DNA from: Thiosymbion sp942492625
GTDB lineage: Bacteria > Pseudomonadota > Gammaproteobacteria > Chromatiales > Chromatiaceae
Direction of reading: 5' to 3'
Assembly (NCBI GenBank): GCA_942492625.1
Contig: CALOFM010000012.1
Span: forward strand, 1-64,000
DNA length: 64,000 nt
Shown here: piece by piece, positions 54,497 to 62,700 of the stretch
Layout: each line of letters starts with the position of its first letter
Numbering within the stretch: position 1 is the first letter of the stretch
Notes under the pieces: generated by a model
Told to the model about the DNA's origin: nothing
Database searches by the model: none
What the model saw: the letters and a program-made list of their open reading frames with translations, nothing else
Made by a program: the position numbers and the translations under genes

Positions 54497-56827
54497 ATGA
54501 TCGATTCGAGATCGGAAAAGACAAGCTCCCCACTGCGCCACGCAGACGTAATAGACCAGTGTCGGGACATGGTGGTGATTTTCAGCAACTCGCAGCTCTC
54601 CGAGCTGTTCGAGAATGCCGGTGCCGCCCTCCTCGATTTCGCCGAGCGTGCTCAGAACAACACCATCCAGGGCCGCTTTTTCGAGGCGATGGGCCTGATT
54701 CAACGCCGTCGCGCAGACATGGAGCGTATATTCCGCAAGGAAATCAACGACGGATTCGACAGCTTCGGCAAGCTCGGCACCTCGCCACGTGACTCCGAGG
54801 TCATTGAGTCTACGGCCGAAGGATTCGAGCTGTCCTTGCTCGAGCCGGACGAGATGGAGGAGTCTGTTGCGGCGGAGAACCTCGTCATCAAGGCAAACGC
54901 AAAGTACTTTCCGCAGCTTTACGCGCTCAGCCAGCGTCTCGCCTTCGTCATCGGCGGGCGAAAGCTGAAGGATCACGAGATTCCCGCCGGGCCCCATCAC
55001 CTGGTTCTGGCTTTCCGGCGGTCCATGGAGGGGCTGGAAGTCGAAGTCAAGATCAAGGTCATCCTCTACGCCCTGTTCGACAAGTTTGTCGTCAAGCAGG
55101 CCAAGAGTCTTTACGACGAGTTCAATGGGAATCTGAAGAACGCGGGCATACTCCCGAACTTGAAGCCGGTACACGTAAAACCCGAACCTTCGGCCGGGAC
55201 TCCTCAGTCGAAAGCGCAAGAAAAAGCCCGGGCGCAAGGGGACACACCGGGCGAAATGCAAGCCGAATCCGGTTTAGATCCCGCCGGCCAGGGCGCGGAC
55301 TCGCTGGGTGCAGAGCTGTTCGACGCCATCCTGGATCTAATGTCTACACGCTCCAGCGGCACACGTGGTGCCGCCCGCCGCAGGCAGGCACCCGCTACGC
55401 CTTCGGAGCGCGCGCAAGCGGCGGCCGCCTCCCGAGATTTGGTCAACGCCGTCGGACAAGTCCAATCCCGGACCACCCCGGAAGCAGTGCAATCGATGGT
55501 AGCCGAGGCGGCTGAGATCCCCAACCTGGAGGTCGACGCCGCCTTTATCAGCAAGGTCAAGGAAACCCTGAGCCAAGAACGCGAGCAAGTACTGTCGCAA
55601 ATCGATCGCGACAAGCTCGCGCCGATTGACGCGGACCTGATCGACCTGATCGGAATGTTGTTCGAATACATGCTCAATGATCCGGTTCTCCCCAACCTGG
55701 CCAAGGCCCTGCTTAGCCATCTGCACACACCCTATCTAAAGGTCGCACTGATCGATCGCCGCCTCCTGGTGGATGCGAACCATCCGGCACGCCGCCTCCT
55801 TGATCAAATGGTGGAGGCTGGAAGTCTCTGGGTCGACGAGAACAATGCGCAGCGTGGAATCTTCCCGGCGATGCAAAAGGTCATTGACCGCGTGCTCCGT
55901 GAGTTTGCCGAAGACGTTGCTCTGTTCGAAGAGCTGTTGAGCTTTTTCGAGCGGTCCATGAGCCAACATCAGCGCAAAACCGACACCACGGAGCAGCGGA
56001 CCCAGGAGGCCGCGCGCGGACGGGAAAAGCTGCAGCTCTCCAAGCGGCGCGCCAACCATCAGATTCAGGATCTCTTAAGAGACAAGCCTGTGCCGGAGCA
56101 GGTCATCAATTTTTTGAGCAAAACTTGGACCGACCAGCTGGTATTCATTATGTTGCGGGACACGGATGAGGACCGCAGCGATGCCTGGAAGCAGGCGGTT
56201 ACGACTGCGGAAGATCTCGTCGCCATGTTCGAGCCAGACGTCGGCGGGGACGAGCTGCGCGCACGTAACAGCATGATCCCCGACCTGCGCAGCCGCATCA
56301 CCGAGGCCGTGCAGGGCATGGGGAGCTACGCCCACTCGGCCTTGGACGCCCTGCTCGCGCTCCTGGACTCCCCCGAAACCTGGCAGGAATCGCGCCGGAA
56401 AACCGTCGCGGCGCAACCTGAAGAACCCGGCGTCACCCAGGCTAAGGGTCTATTTCCCGAGCACGAGGATGCACTGGCTGCCAAGGGAGAGATCTCCGAG
56501 CAGGAGCAAGAAGTCATCCAGCGGCTTCGCAAGATGAAGTTCGGAACCTGGTTCGAGTTCAAATCGGACACAGGCGGAGCATCGCGCAGGATAAAGCTTT
56601 CCTGGTTGAGCCCGCTCACCTCCACCTGTATGTTCGTCGACAGATCCGGCATGCAGGCAGAAATCAAGACCCTGCGAGAGCTTGCCCACGAGATCCTCTC
56701 AGGCCGCGCCAAGGTAATTCCGCGGCCCAAGCACCCCTTCATCGAGCGGGCGCTAGTCTCTATCCGCAAGTTGCTCCAAGGCGGCGAGGAAGACCGCTCT
56801 TCTGCGGGAGCCCAGCGGCAGCAGTAG
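54497..56827 (+). CDS. DUF1631 family protein
   Basis: About 776 residues if ATG 54497 is the start. No strong ribosome-binding site supports it, and the frame is open upstream to 54380. The DUF1631 layout is seen: an N-terminal helical part (LLDFAERAQNNTIQGRFFEAMGLIQRRR), a low-complexity linker (about residues 230-320), a large helical core (DLIGMLFEYMLNDPVLPNLAKALLSHLHTPYLKVAL) and a C-terminal PilZ-like beta domain (MKFGTWFEFKSDTGGASRRIKLSWLSPLTSTCMFVDRSG). The C-terminal domain suggests cyclic-di-GMP or related sensing, but RxxxR and DxSxxG motifs are not clearly present. Function is unknown. Confidence 0.87.
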   Translation: MIDSRSEKTSSPLRHADVIDQCRDMVVIFSNSQLSELFENAGAALLDFAERAQNNTIQGRFFEAMGLIQRRRADMERIFRKEINDGFDSFGKLGTSPRDSEVIESTAEGFELSLLEPDEMEESVAAENLVIKANAKYFPQLYALSQRLAFVIGGRKLKDHEIPAGPHHLVLAFRRSMEGLEVEVKIKVILYALFDKFVVKQAKSLYDEFNGNLKNAGILPNLKPVHVKPEPSAGTPQSKAQEKARAQGDTPGEMQAESGLDPAGQGADSLGAELFDAILDLMSTRSSGTRGAARRRQAPATPSERAQAAAASRDLVNAVGQVQSRTTPEAVQSMVAEAAEIPNLEVDAAFISKVKETLSQEREQVLSQIDRDKLAPIDADLIDLIGMLFEYMLNDPVLPNLAKALLSHLHTPYLKVALIDRRLLVDANHPARRLLDQMVEAGSLWVDENNAQRGIFPAMQKVIDRVLREFAEDVALFEELLSFFERSMSQHQRKTDTTEQRTQEAARGREKLQLSKRRANHQIQDLLRDKPVPEQVINFLSKTWTDQLVFIMLRDTDEDRSDAWKQAVTTAEDLVAMFEPDVGGDELRARNSMIPDLRSRITEAVQGMGSYAHSALDALLALLDSPETWQESRRKTVAAQPEEPGVTQAKGLFPEHEDALAAKGEISEQEQEVIQRLRKMKFGTWFEFKSDTGGASRRIKLSWLSPLTSTCMFVDRSGMQAEIKTLRELAHEILSGRAKVIPRPKHPFIERALVSIRKLLQGGEEDRSSAGAQRQQ

Positions 56828-56876
56828 CGCGCCTCGCACCCGAGCACGGGGTCTGCGCAGCGTCGAAAAAACCCCG

Positions 56877-57637
56877 ATGCCCCATCCCGCTGTCTCGGTT
56901 CTATTGCCGTACAGAAACGCTCTGGCAACACTGGACGCTTGTCTAAATTCGGTGCGCTCCCAGTCCCTGACATCGTTCGAGGTCATCGCCGTCGATGACC
57001 ATTCCTCCGACGGTTCTCACCAGCGGCTCGCGGAGGTCGCCTGCCAAGACCAGCGTTTTCGACTCTTCAGGACAAACCGGCCAGGCCTGGTTTCGGCGCT
57101 GAATCACGGGCTCTCGCAGGCATCTGCCGGTCTGATCGCCCGCATGGATGCGGACGACCTGATGCATCCTCGCCGCCTTGAGCTTCAGCGGCGATACATG
57201 GATCGGTACCCGGAAATCGTTGTGCTCGGATCCCGAGTTCGCGCCTTTGCCGAAGAAGAGCTGAGCGAGGGATTCCGCGCGTACATCCGCTGGATAAACG
57301 GGTGCGTCTCGCCGGAAGCGATCGCCGGGGATATCTACCTCGAATTGTCCGCAACAGAGACAACTTGGCGATTTGGGGTGCGGGACGATCCATCCGAAAG
57401 CGCGCGCAACACCTATTGGGATACGGTTATACCCCAATCGCCTGGATCGACATCGACCCGCGCAAGACCGGCAACCGCATCAACGGCGTCCCCGTCGTCG
57501 GAGCGCAATGGCTGCGTCGAGGGGAGCGGCGCTTTGTCCTCAGCTATGTAGCCGTGCACGGTGCGCGCGAAAGCGTCGAGGCAGAGCTGCATAGGATCGG
57601 GTATCTCAAAGGCAGAGACTACCTCCATGTGGGGTAG
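56877..57637 (+). pseudogene. Family 2 glycosyltransferase with internal deletion
   Basis: The first frame encodes a good GT2 N-terminus: VSVLLPYRNALATLDACLNSV, VIAVDDHSSDGS and the DxD-containing LIARMDADDLMHPRRL. It continues to GCVSPEAIAGDIYLE near 57345. Relatives then continue with a membrane-near acceptor domain (SPFAHPSVM type, from memory). Instead the sequence jumps, in another frame, to RNRDNLAIWGAGRSIRKRAQHLL and runs to the stop at 57637 (GYLKGRDYLHVG), which is the C-terminal Rossmann-like domain of the same family. Some 80-110 codons including the acceptor part appear lost, and the frame is broken. The first frame, if translated, stops at 57551. Confidence 0.8.
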
Positions 57638-57687
57638 GTTCAATCGGGGTGTGCGACTCCGCTTACAGCACCGTCCCACACCCTACA

Positions 57688-57759
57688 TCGCACTCGCACT
57701 CGCACTCGCACTCGCACTCGCACTCGCACTCGCACTCGCACTCGCACTCGCACTCGCAC
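57688..57759 (+). repeat. Hexamer tandem repeat (TCGCAC)x12
   Basis: Twelve perfect, uninterrupted copies of TCGCAC (72 bases) lie 50 bases downstream of the broken glycosyltransferase. On the plus strand it would read Ala-Leu, His-Ser or Arg-Thr repeats depending on frame. None of these frames has a ribosome-binding site, so it is probably non-coding. Perfect short repeats of this length are prone to slippage and are probably variable between strains. Confidence 0.95.
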
Positions 57760-57796
57760 AATACCGCCCTCCTCGCTGAGTCAAGCGACGAACGCA

Positions 57797-58471
57797 TCAG
57801 GATCCCGCAGACGCCCGCTCCGCCCACAGGAACTGCAGGACCTTGCGCACGTATTTCTGTGTCTCCGGATAGGGCGGGATGCTGTTGCCGTACTTGACCA
57901 CGGCGTTCTCACCGGCGTTGTATCCGGCCAAGGCGAGACGCAGATCATGCTCGAACATGTCGAGCAGAAAACGGAGGTACTGCGCCCCACCACGTATGTT
58001 CTCCGCCGGGTCGTAGATATCGGAGACGTTGTACCGGGCCGCTGTGGCGGGCATAAGCTGCATCAATCCGATTGCACCCGCTGAGGAAACGGCGGAAGGA
58101 TTGTAGGCCGATTCCGCGCGGATTACGGCGTGAAGCAATTCCGGATGAAGATTAAATCGCCGCGCGCTACTCTCTATCAAATGGACATAACGGCTGCGTC
58201 TGACAGAGAGCTTTCTAGGCGCAATTGAAAGGTGCTCGCGACGTCCCGCAGGCAAATTTTTCTTACGTCCTACAGCGATAAGACGCTTGCTGTTTTCCTT
58301 AATGATCTTCTTTGACGCACGCTTCCACTCCAAGCGATAGTCGCTGCCCTGAAGCGGTGCATCGGTGAAATAGACCTTCCCATCCTCATCCACGTACTTG
58401 AACACATCTCCGGAACCAGGAAAAGGAAGCCAAAACAGCGCCATCATCAACCCGCATTTTGCGATGTTCAT
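57797..58471 (-). CDS. Lytic transglycosylase (SLT) with N-terminal DUF4124
   Basis: 224 residues. A signal peptide (LMMALFWLPFPGSG) precedes a DUF4124-like segment (DVFKYVDEDGKVYFTDAPL), a basic linker and an SLT domain. The catalytic Glu120 lies in AVIRAESAYNPSAVSSAGAIGLMQLMP, with YDPAENIRGGAQYL and LALAGYNAGENAVVKYG after it. It cleaves peptidoglycan glycan strands to 1,6-anhydro-products in the periplasm. Its stop is about 40 bases from the hexamer repeat. NudF lies 33 bases upstream on the same strand. Confidence 0.93.
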   Translation of the reverse strand: MNIAKCGLMMALFWLPFPGSGDVFKYVDEDGKVYFTDAPLQGSDYRLEWKRASKKIIKENSKRLIAVGRKKNLPAGRREHLSIAPRKLSVRRSRYVHLIESSARRFNLHPELLHAVIRAESAYNPSAVSSAGAIGLMQLMPATAARYNVSDIYDPAENIRGGAQYLRFLLDMFEHDLRLALAGYNAGENAVVKYGNSIPPYPETQKYVRKVLQFLWAERASAGS

Positions 58472-58504
58472 CGTTCGATCTCAAGAGACAAAGCTACTCC
58501 GAAG

Positions 58505-59104
58505 TTAACGATTCCACTCCCTCCGCAAACGGTCCCTGTTCAAGGCTAGCCACTGGATTCCAATGATCGCCGAGGACGTATCTATCCTGCCCGATGAAAG
58601 GTCTAAGATCGCTTGCCGAGCGTCTATAACTTTTACTCGGGTTTCCTCCCCTTCTTCTATGATTCCGTGAACGCCCAATGCCCCTGCCGCGTGCACGCGC
58701 CCGCAAAAGAGACGCACCCTGTCTGCACAGGTGCCAGGACTGACATGATAGGTATCAATGTGCTCAAGCTCTTGAATTTCCATGCCTGCTTCCTCCATTG
58801 CCTCACGCCGAACCACCTCCTCCGCCTGTTCGCCATGGTTCAGGATTCCCCCTACGGGTTCCAGGGTCCAAGCGCCCTGTCCATGCTCCAGCGCACCAAT
58901 ACGGAACTGCTCAACCATGACAATCTGATCACGTAGAGAGTCATACAGAATTGCCGCTACGGCGTTCAGTCGTTCTATTCTCTCGCGCTCAATGACCGGG
59001 CCCCACCCGCCGACAAAAAGACTATGCCTGAGTCGATAACGAACCAGTCTCAGGAAGCCATTGAAACAGCGCTCACGCGCGATGACTTCTAACGCATACT
59101 TCAT
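58505..59104 (-). CDS. nudF: ADP-ribose pyrophosphatase (Nudix)
   Basis: 199 residues. The Nudix box is perfect: GILNHGE, then QAEEVVR, then REAMEEAGM, matching GX5EX7REUXEEXGU. The flanking VVMVEQFRIGA and GTCADRVRLFCGRV fit the NudF type, which hydrolyses ADP-ribose to AMP and ribose-5-phosphate. It lies just upstream of the lytic transglycosylase gene on the minus strand. Confidence 0.93.
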   Translation of the reverse strand: MKYALEVIARERCFNGFLRLVRYRLRHSLFVGGWGPVIERERIERLNAVAAILYDSLRDQIVMVEQFRIGALEHGQGAWTLEPVGGILNHGEQAEEVVRREAMEEAGMEIQELEHIDTYHVSPGTCADRVRLFCGRVHAAGALGVHGIIEEGEETRVKVIDARQAILDLSSGRIDTSSAIIGIQWLALNRDRLRREWNR

Positions 59105-59172
59105 CGGTGTTGCATTTTAGATTCTCATTCCTATAATGGCCTCACCGTGACATTAATCCGAACGGGGCAAGC

Positions 59173-59700
59173 ATGAATCGGCGACACTTCCTTGGACTCG
59201 CTCTATCTGCTGTAGCAACACCGGTGCTGGCAAAAAAACAGAATAACCAGCCACGCATCCTATCTCTCCGCCACCTCCACACCGATGAAAAGATAAAGGT
59301 CGCTTACCGTATCGGTGACCGCTATCAACGCGACGCGCTGCGCAAGCTCAACAATTTTATGCGCGACTTCCGAACGGGCGATGTGGCTGTAATGGACCCC
59401 AAACTCTTCGACCTGCTCTACGACATCAATAGACGTCTCGATCATCCCGATGGCTCCTTTGAGATTGTCAGCGCATATCGGTCCCCCAGGACCAACGCGA
59501 TGTTGCGCAAGACCTCCCGAGGGGTCGCGAGAAACAGCCTGCATATGAGCGGCAAGGCGATGGACATCCGGTTCTCCAGCACCTCCACGAGACGAATCCG
59601 CGATTCGGCTCTATCCCTGCACCGAGGCGGTGTCGGTTTCTATCCCAGATCCGACTTCGTACACGTGGACACGGGTTCGGTCAGACGCTGGGGAGCTTGA
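59173..59700 (+). CDS. YcbK/DUF882-type (M15-like) exported protein
   Basis: 175 residues. A Tat-like signal, MNRRHFLGLALSAVATPVLA, is followed by the mature LSLRHLHTDEKIKVAYR. The M15-type metallopeptidase ligand positions appear as SAYRSPRTNAMLR, NSLHMSGKAMDIRF (His, Asp) and FVHVDTG (His). Homologues such as E. coli MepK (YcbK) are murein endopeptidases cutting cross-links. The order matches that group, and the protein is probably periplasmic. A plausible intrinsic terminator follows. Confidence 0.92.
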   Translation: MNRRHFLGLALSAVATPVLAKKQNNQPRILSLRHLHTDEKIKVAYRIGDRYQRDALRKLNNFMRDFRTGDVAVMDPKLFDLLYDINRRLDHPDGSFEIVSAYRSPRTNAMLRKTSRGVARNSLHMSGKAMDIRFSSTSTRRIRDSALSLHRGGVGFYPRSDFVHVDTGSVRRWGA

Positions 59701-59745
59701 GGCGAGGGCCACCAATCTTCCGGGTGATCGGGTGATCCTTCGACG

Positions 59746-59764
59746 CCCGGTCGCCGGGGTTTTT
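59746..59764 (+). terminator. Intrinsic terminator after the YcbK-like gene
   Basis: CCCGG (59746-59750), loop TCG, CCGGG (59754-59758), then a short run GTTTTT, 46 bases after the stop. The stem is only 5 bp but GC-only and the T-run is adjacent, so this is the clearest intrinsic terminator in the window. Confidence 0.55.
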
Positions 59765-59873
59765 CCCCAGCAAGGACAAGCACCCAGCGGATACGTTGGC
59801 GGGAATTATAGCAAAAAATTAAGAATGCGCCCTATCTTTATGTAAATCCTGAGATTAGGGCGAAAAATTCTGG

Positions 59874-60377
59874 TCAGGGGCCGTCTGATCGGCTTACCGA
59901 GCCGATTTCCGCTTCCGGGTGGTGCTTGAGGATGGTGGTTTTGACCTCGTTTTCACGTTTCCGGGCGACATCCACCATCAGCAGAATCTGTCCTGCGGCC
60001 AGCGCACGCTGAAAGGCGTCGAGCTTGTGGTTGTGCTCCTGGCTGCCGAGCAACGCGGTCACCAGAGCTCCGAATCCCGCCCCGGCCGCCGTCCCCGCGA
60101 GCAGTGCACCGCCGCCCAACACGACCCCGGCCGGCGGGAAAGCCACGACTAAAAGCCCCCCGAGGAGCCCCGCTACGCCTCCCAATCCAACGCCCCACTC
60201 GATGCCGTGAGCAAGCTCGGTGCGCTGCCAGACGCTCGCCGCCGGTAGGTCCTTGAGCTCGTGCGTCAAACCAGCGATCACATGCAGATGACCCTGCGGG
60301 ATTTCCGCCGCCTTCAGCTCCTCCACAACGAGGCGGCAGCTCTCTTCGGTCGGCAACAGAACGTAGACTCTTCTCAT
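59874..60377 (-). CDS. DUF1269-like glycine-zipper membrane protein
   Basis: 167 residues. The N-terminal soluble part reads RRVYVLLPTEESCRLVVEELKAAEI. A glycine-rich double hydrophobic hairpin (WGVGLGGVAGLLGGLLVVAF and GTAAGAGFGALVTALLG) follows, then a C-terminal soluble helix-strand LLMVDVARKRENEVKTTILKHHPEAE. This is the usual DUF1269 pattern, with unknown function. Its start overlaps the end of the upstream ATPase gene by four bases, which implies co-translation. Confidence 0.85.
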   Translation of the reverse strand: MRRVYVLLPTEESCRLVVEELKAAEIPQGHLHVIAGLTHELKDLPAASVWQRTELAHGIEWGVGLGGVAGLLGGLLVVAFPPAGVVLGGGALLAGTAAGAGFGALVTALLGSQEHNHKLDAFQRALAAGQILLMVDVARKRENEVKTTILKHHPEAEIGSVSRSDGP

Positions 60378-62296
60378 CGACCCTCCCTCCGGCGCTTACC
60401 TCGCAGGCCCGCCTCGCTCCGCCCGAGTGTCAGCGTATCCGAGTGGCTTTCGCAGGGGATCTCCAACGCGACAAACTCGTCCCTGGGAAAACGCTGCCCA
60501 ACCACCCAATGCTGGGTAATGACATCGCTGAGCTCCGGCAACAGACGAAGTGAGCCGCGCATGCGAGTGTCGTCGAAGAAGGCAAATGGCTCATCGAGGA
60601 ACGCGAACTGCCGGTCCTTGGCGATCCTGGCCACCTGCTCCTGAGCCAGAGCCAAGCGCAAGGCGAGCATGATTTGGCGCTGAGTGCCGGCTGAGATCTC
60701 TTCCAGGTCCAAAAAGCTACGTTTCTCGTTGGAGTAGACCCGAACCTGAAGGTCGTCGCCGACCTGGAGGTATTCGTAACACCCGTCCGTGAAGCGCGGC
60801 AGATTCCGCGAGATCAGGCTGCGCAGGTGCTCGTTGAATCCGTCCGCAAATCGACGCGCCGCCCCATCCAGAAGCTCACAGGCCAACCGCCGCGTCTCGA
60901 TTCGCTCATGACATGCGCCGAGCCGCTCGGCAAGCTCCTCTTTCTTCGCCTCCAGCTCCCGTCCCCTGACGCTGTCCGAGCGCGCACTCCCGAGAAGCTT
61001 CTCCAGAGACTCCCGGTGCGTATCGAGCGCTTCGCGCTGACGCTCCATCCAAGCGGTTTCGTGCCGCGCGGCCGCCCGCACCTCCTCCGGCGACGCCTCG
61101 AGCACCCGGGCGCGCTCCGCCAGCCTGGACCTGCGCTCGGAGTCGGGCTTATCCAGGATCGGTGGCGACTCCAAAGAGACATCGCCGGACTCCAACGCAT
61201 CGCCATGTATCGCAATTCCTGTCTCGATCGGCCCGTCCGCCGGCTCCAGGGCATCGACCAACCGCAGCTCGTCCCCCAGCTTCCGGCCCCTCGCACGATG
61301 ACGCTTCATGCCCAGGCTCAGGGCGAGAGACCAGAGCCAGGTGAGAAGCAGCATCCCCAGAAGAACGATGGCCCCATACGCCAGAGTCGCCTCCGCCGGC
61401 ATCCCCACGGCCATCAGAAAGCCCTCCAGCCGCTCCCGGACCATGGGCATGGGCCAGAGCTGCGCATCGAGCCTCAGAAGCGCCCAGAGCCCGACGGCCG
61501 CCAACGCCAGCAGGAGCAGCAAAGTCTGCAGCATACCTGCCAGCGCTCGTCGAACCGCTTGGGAACGCAATCCACCGCAAGCGGCACAATACGCGTCCGC
61601 CACGGTGCCCAACTTCTCGACATGATCGCTTAGCTCTTTCGAGAGGACCGAGTTCCTCTCCAGCTCTCCCTCCAGCTCCTCTACCCGCAAGCGCTCAGGA
61701 CCAAGGGATGCCAGGTCTCCGGACAGCTCGGCGATTTCCGTTTCCAGGCTTCGCACCGACTCCTCTTTCCGGGCGATCTGCTGACGAAACTCCCCCGCAC
61801 AACGCTCCAGCGGGTCGATGCCGGCCATCGCCTTCACCGCCGGACTGTTTGGATGGGGCGTGGTTACCTCCCGTTGCGCCAGATAGAAGGTCTCGATGTA
61901 CTCTTCGAAGTCGAAGCCGAGCATCCGCTCCATTTGCTCGTTCACCGGATCCAGACCGCGGGCAAGGGGCTCTTCCGGGCGTTCGCAATCGAAGAGCTTG
62001 GCGGATTGGTCGCCGCCCCGATCCAACTGGCGGACGATCTCCAGCTCCCGATCCTTGGTGCAAAACCGCAAGGTCACCTGGCCATGGCTGGCGCCCCAGC
62101 GCACCAGCTTACGAAGATCTTCCGGCGGTAGCGCGTAGGTCCTACCGAACAGGGCGAAGCAGATGATCTCACCGATCGCGCTTTTGCCCGACTCGTTGTC
62201 GCCACTCACGGCGATGACTCCCTGCTCGGGAAGCTCGTCCAGGCGCAAGGCCCTGTACTTGAGAAGATTCTCGGCATAGAGTCCGAGGATGATCAT
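60374..62296 (-). CDS. Membrane-anchored SMC/SbcC-like (YhaN-type) ATPase
   Basis: 640 residues. The ABC/SMC head is complete: Walker A GDNESGKS (32-39), Q-loop-like FYLAQREVTTPHP, signature EISAGTQRQIMLALRLALAQ (near 532) and Walker B FAFLDEPFAFFDD (near 565). Coiled-coil segments flank a central hydrophobic hairpin of two membrane helices (about 250-272 and 302-330) where SMC proteins have a hinge. B. subtilis YhaN has a comparable layout. YhaN-type proteins usually partner a metallophosphoesterase of the Mre11/SbcD/YhaO kind, but none is adjacent. It is coupled at both ends to small genes (62293-62490 and 59874-60377). Confidence 0.87.
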   Translation of the reverse strand: MIILGLYAENLLKYRALRLDELPEQGVIAVSGDNESGKSAIGEIICFALFGRTYALPPEDLRKLVRWGASHGQVTLRFCTKDRELEIVRQLDRGGDQSAKLFDCERPEEPLARGLDPVNEQMERMLGFDFEEYIETFYLAQREVTTPHPNSPAVKAMAGIDPLERCAGEFRQQIARKEESVRSLETEIAELSGDLASLGPERLRVEELEGELERNSVLSKELSDHVEKLGTVADAYCAACGGLRSQAVRRALAGMLQTLLLLLALAAVGLWALLRLDAQLWPMPMVRERLEGFLMAVGMPAEATLAYGAIVLLGMLLLTWLWSLALSLGMKRHRARGRKLGDELRLVDALEPADGPIETGIAIHGDALESGDVSLESPPILDKPDSERRSRLAERARVLEASPEEVRAAARHETAWMERQREALDTHRESLEKLLGSARSDSVRGRELEAKKEELAERLGACHERIETRRLACELLDGAARRFADGFNEHLRSLISRNLPRFTDGCYEYLQVGDDLQVRVYSNEKRSFLDLEEISAGTQRQIMLALRLALAQEQVARIAKDRQFAFLDEPFAFFDDTRMRGSLRLLPELSDVITQHWVVGQRFPRDEFVALEIPCESHSDTLTLGRSEAGLRGKRRREGR

Positions 62297-62490
62297 GCCT
62301 TTTTCTCGCGCCCCATCTCCCGAAGTCTGCCAACGGCAAGGTCCACGGCAGCCTGAAACCTGGCCTCGTCCAGCTCCGCGCCGGAATCACGCCGACGCTC
62401 CAGCTCTTGCCCGCAGTACTCTCTGAATGCGGCGTCGGCACTTTTCCCGTCGTCGCCCGTTGGCTTACGGCTGAAAGGCAATCTCATCAT
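62293..62490 (-). CDS. Small protein encoded ahead of the YhaN-like ATPase
   Basis: 65 residues from ATG 62490, preceded by GAGG about 8 bases upstream. A longer in-frame reading to 62649 lacks such a site. The sequence is hydrophilic and mostly helical (DAAFREYCGQELERRRDSGAELDEARFQAAVDLAVGRLREMG). Its stop overlaps the ATPase start by four bases (ATGA), so the two are translationally coupled. I recognise no family. It could be a binding partner or regulator of the ATPase. Confidence 0.6.
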   Translation of the reverse strand: MMRLPFSRKPTGDDGKSADAAFREYCGQELERRRDSGAELDEARFQAAVDLAVGRLREMGREKKA

Positions 62491-62700
62491 GGGTTCAACC
62501 TCGTAAACGCCGACCGTAGGGCGCGGCCCCTGACGCAAAACCTTTTTATTGTCCAGTATTTCGTCGAATTTTCCCACGGCATCTGTAAGCAGAAACGCTC
62601 CGCAAATCACACCCCGCAAAAACAGAGCCGAAACACCTCCGCCCGTCAAGATGGGTAGGCGTCATTCCGCCAGCAGGGTGCCCAGCCATTAGATCGCGAC

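Noticed and set aside
57640..57790. Low-complexity protein encoded by the hexamer repeat
   Set aside because: Three frames give Ala-Leu, His-Ser or Arg-Thr runs, but none has a start signal or other coding evidence. This is best seen as a non-coding tandem repeat.
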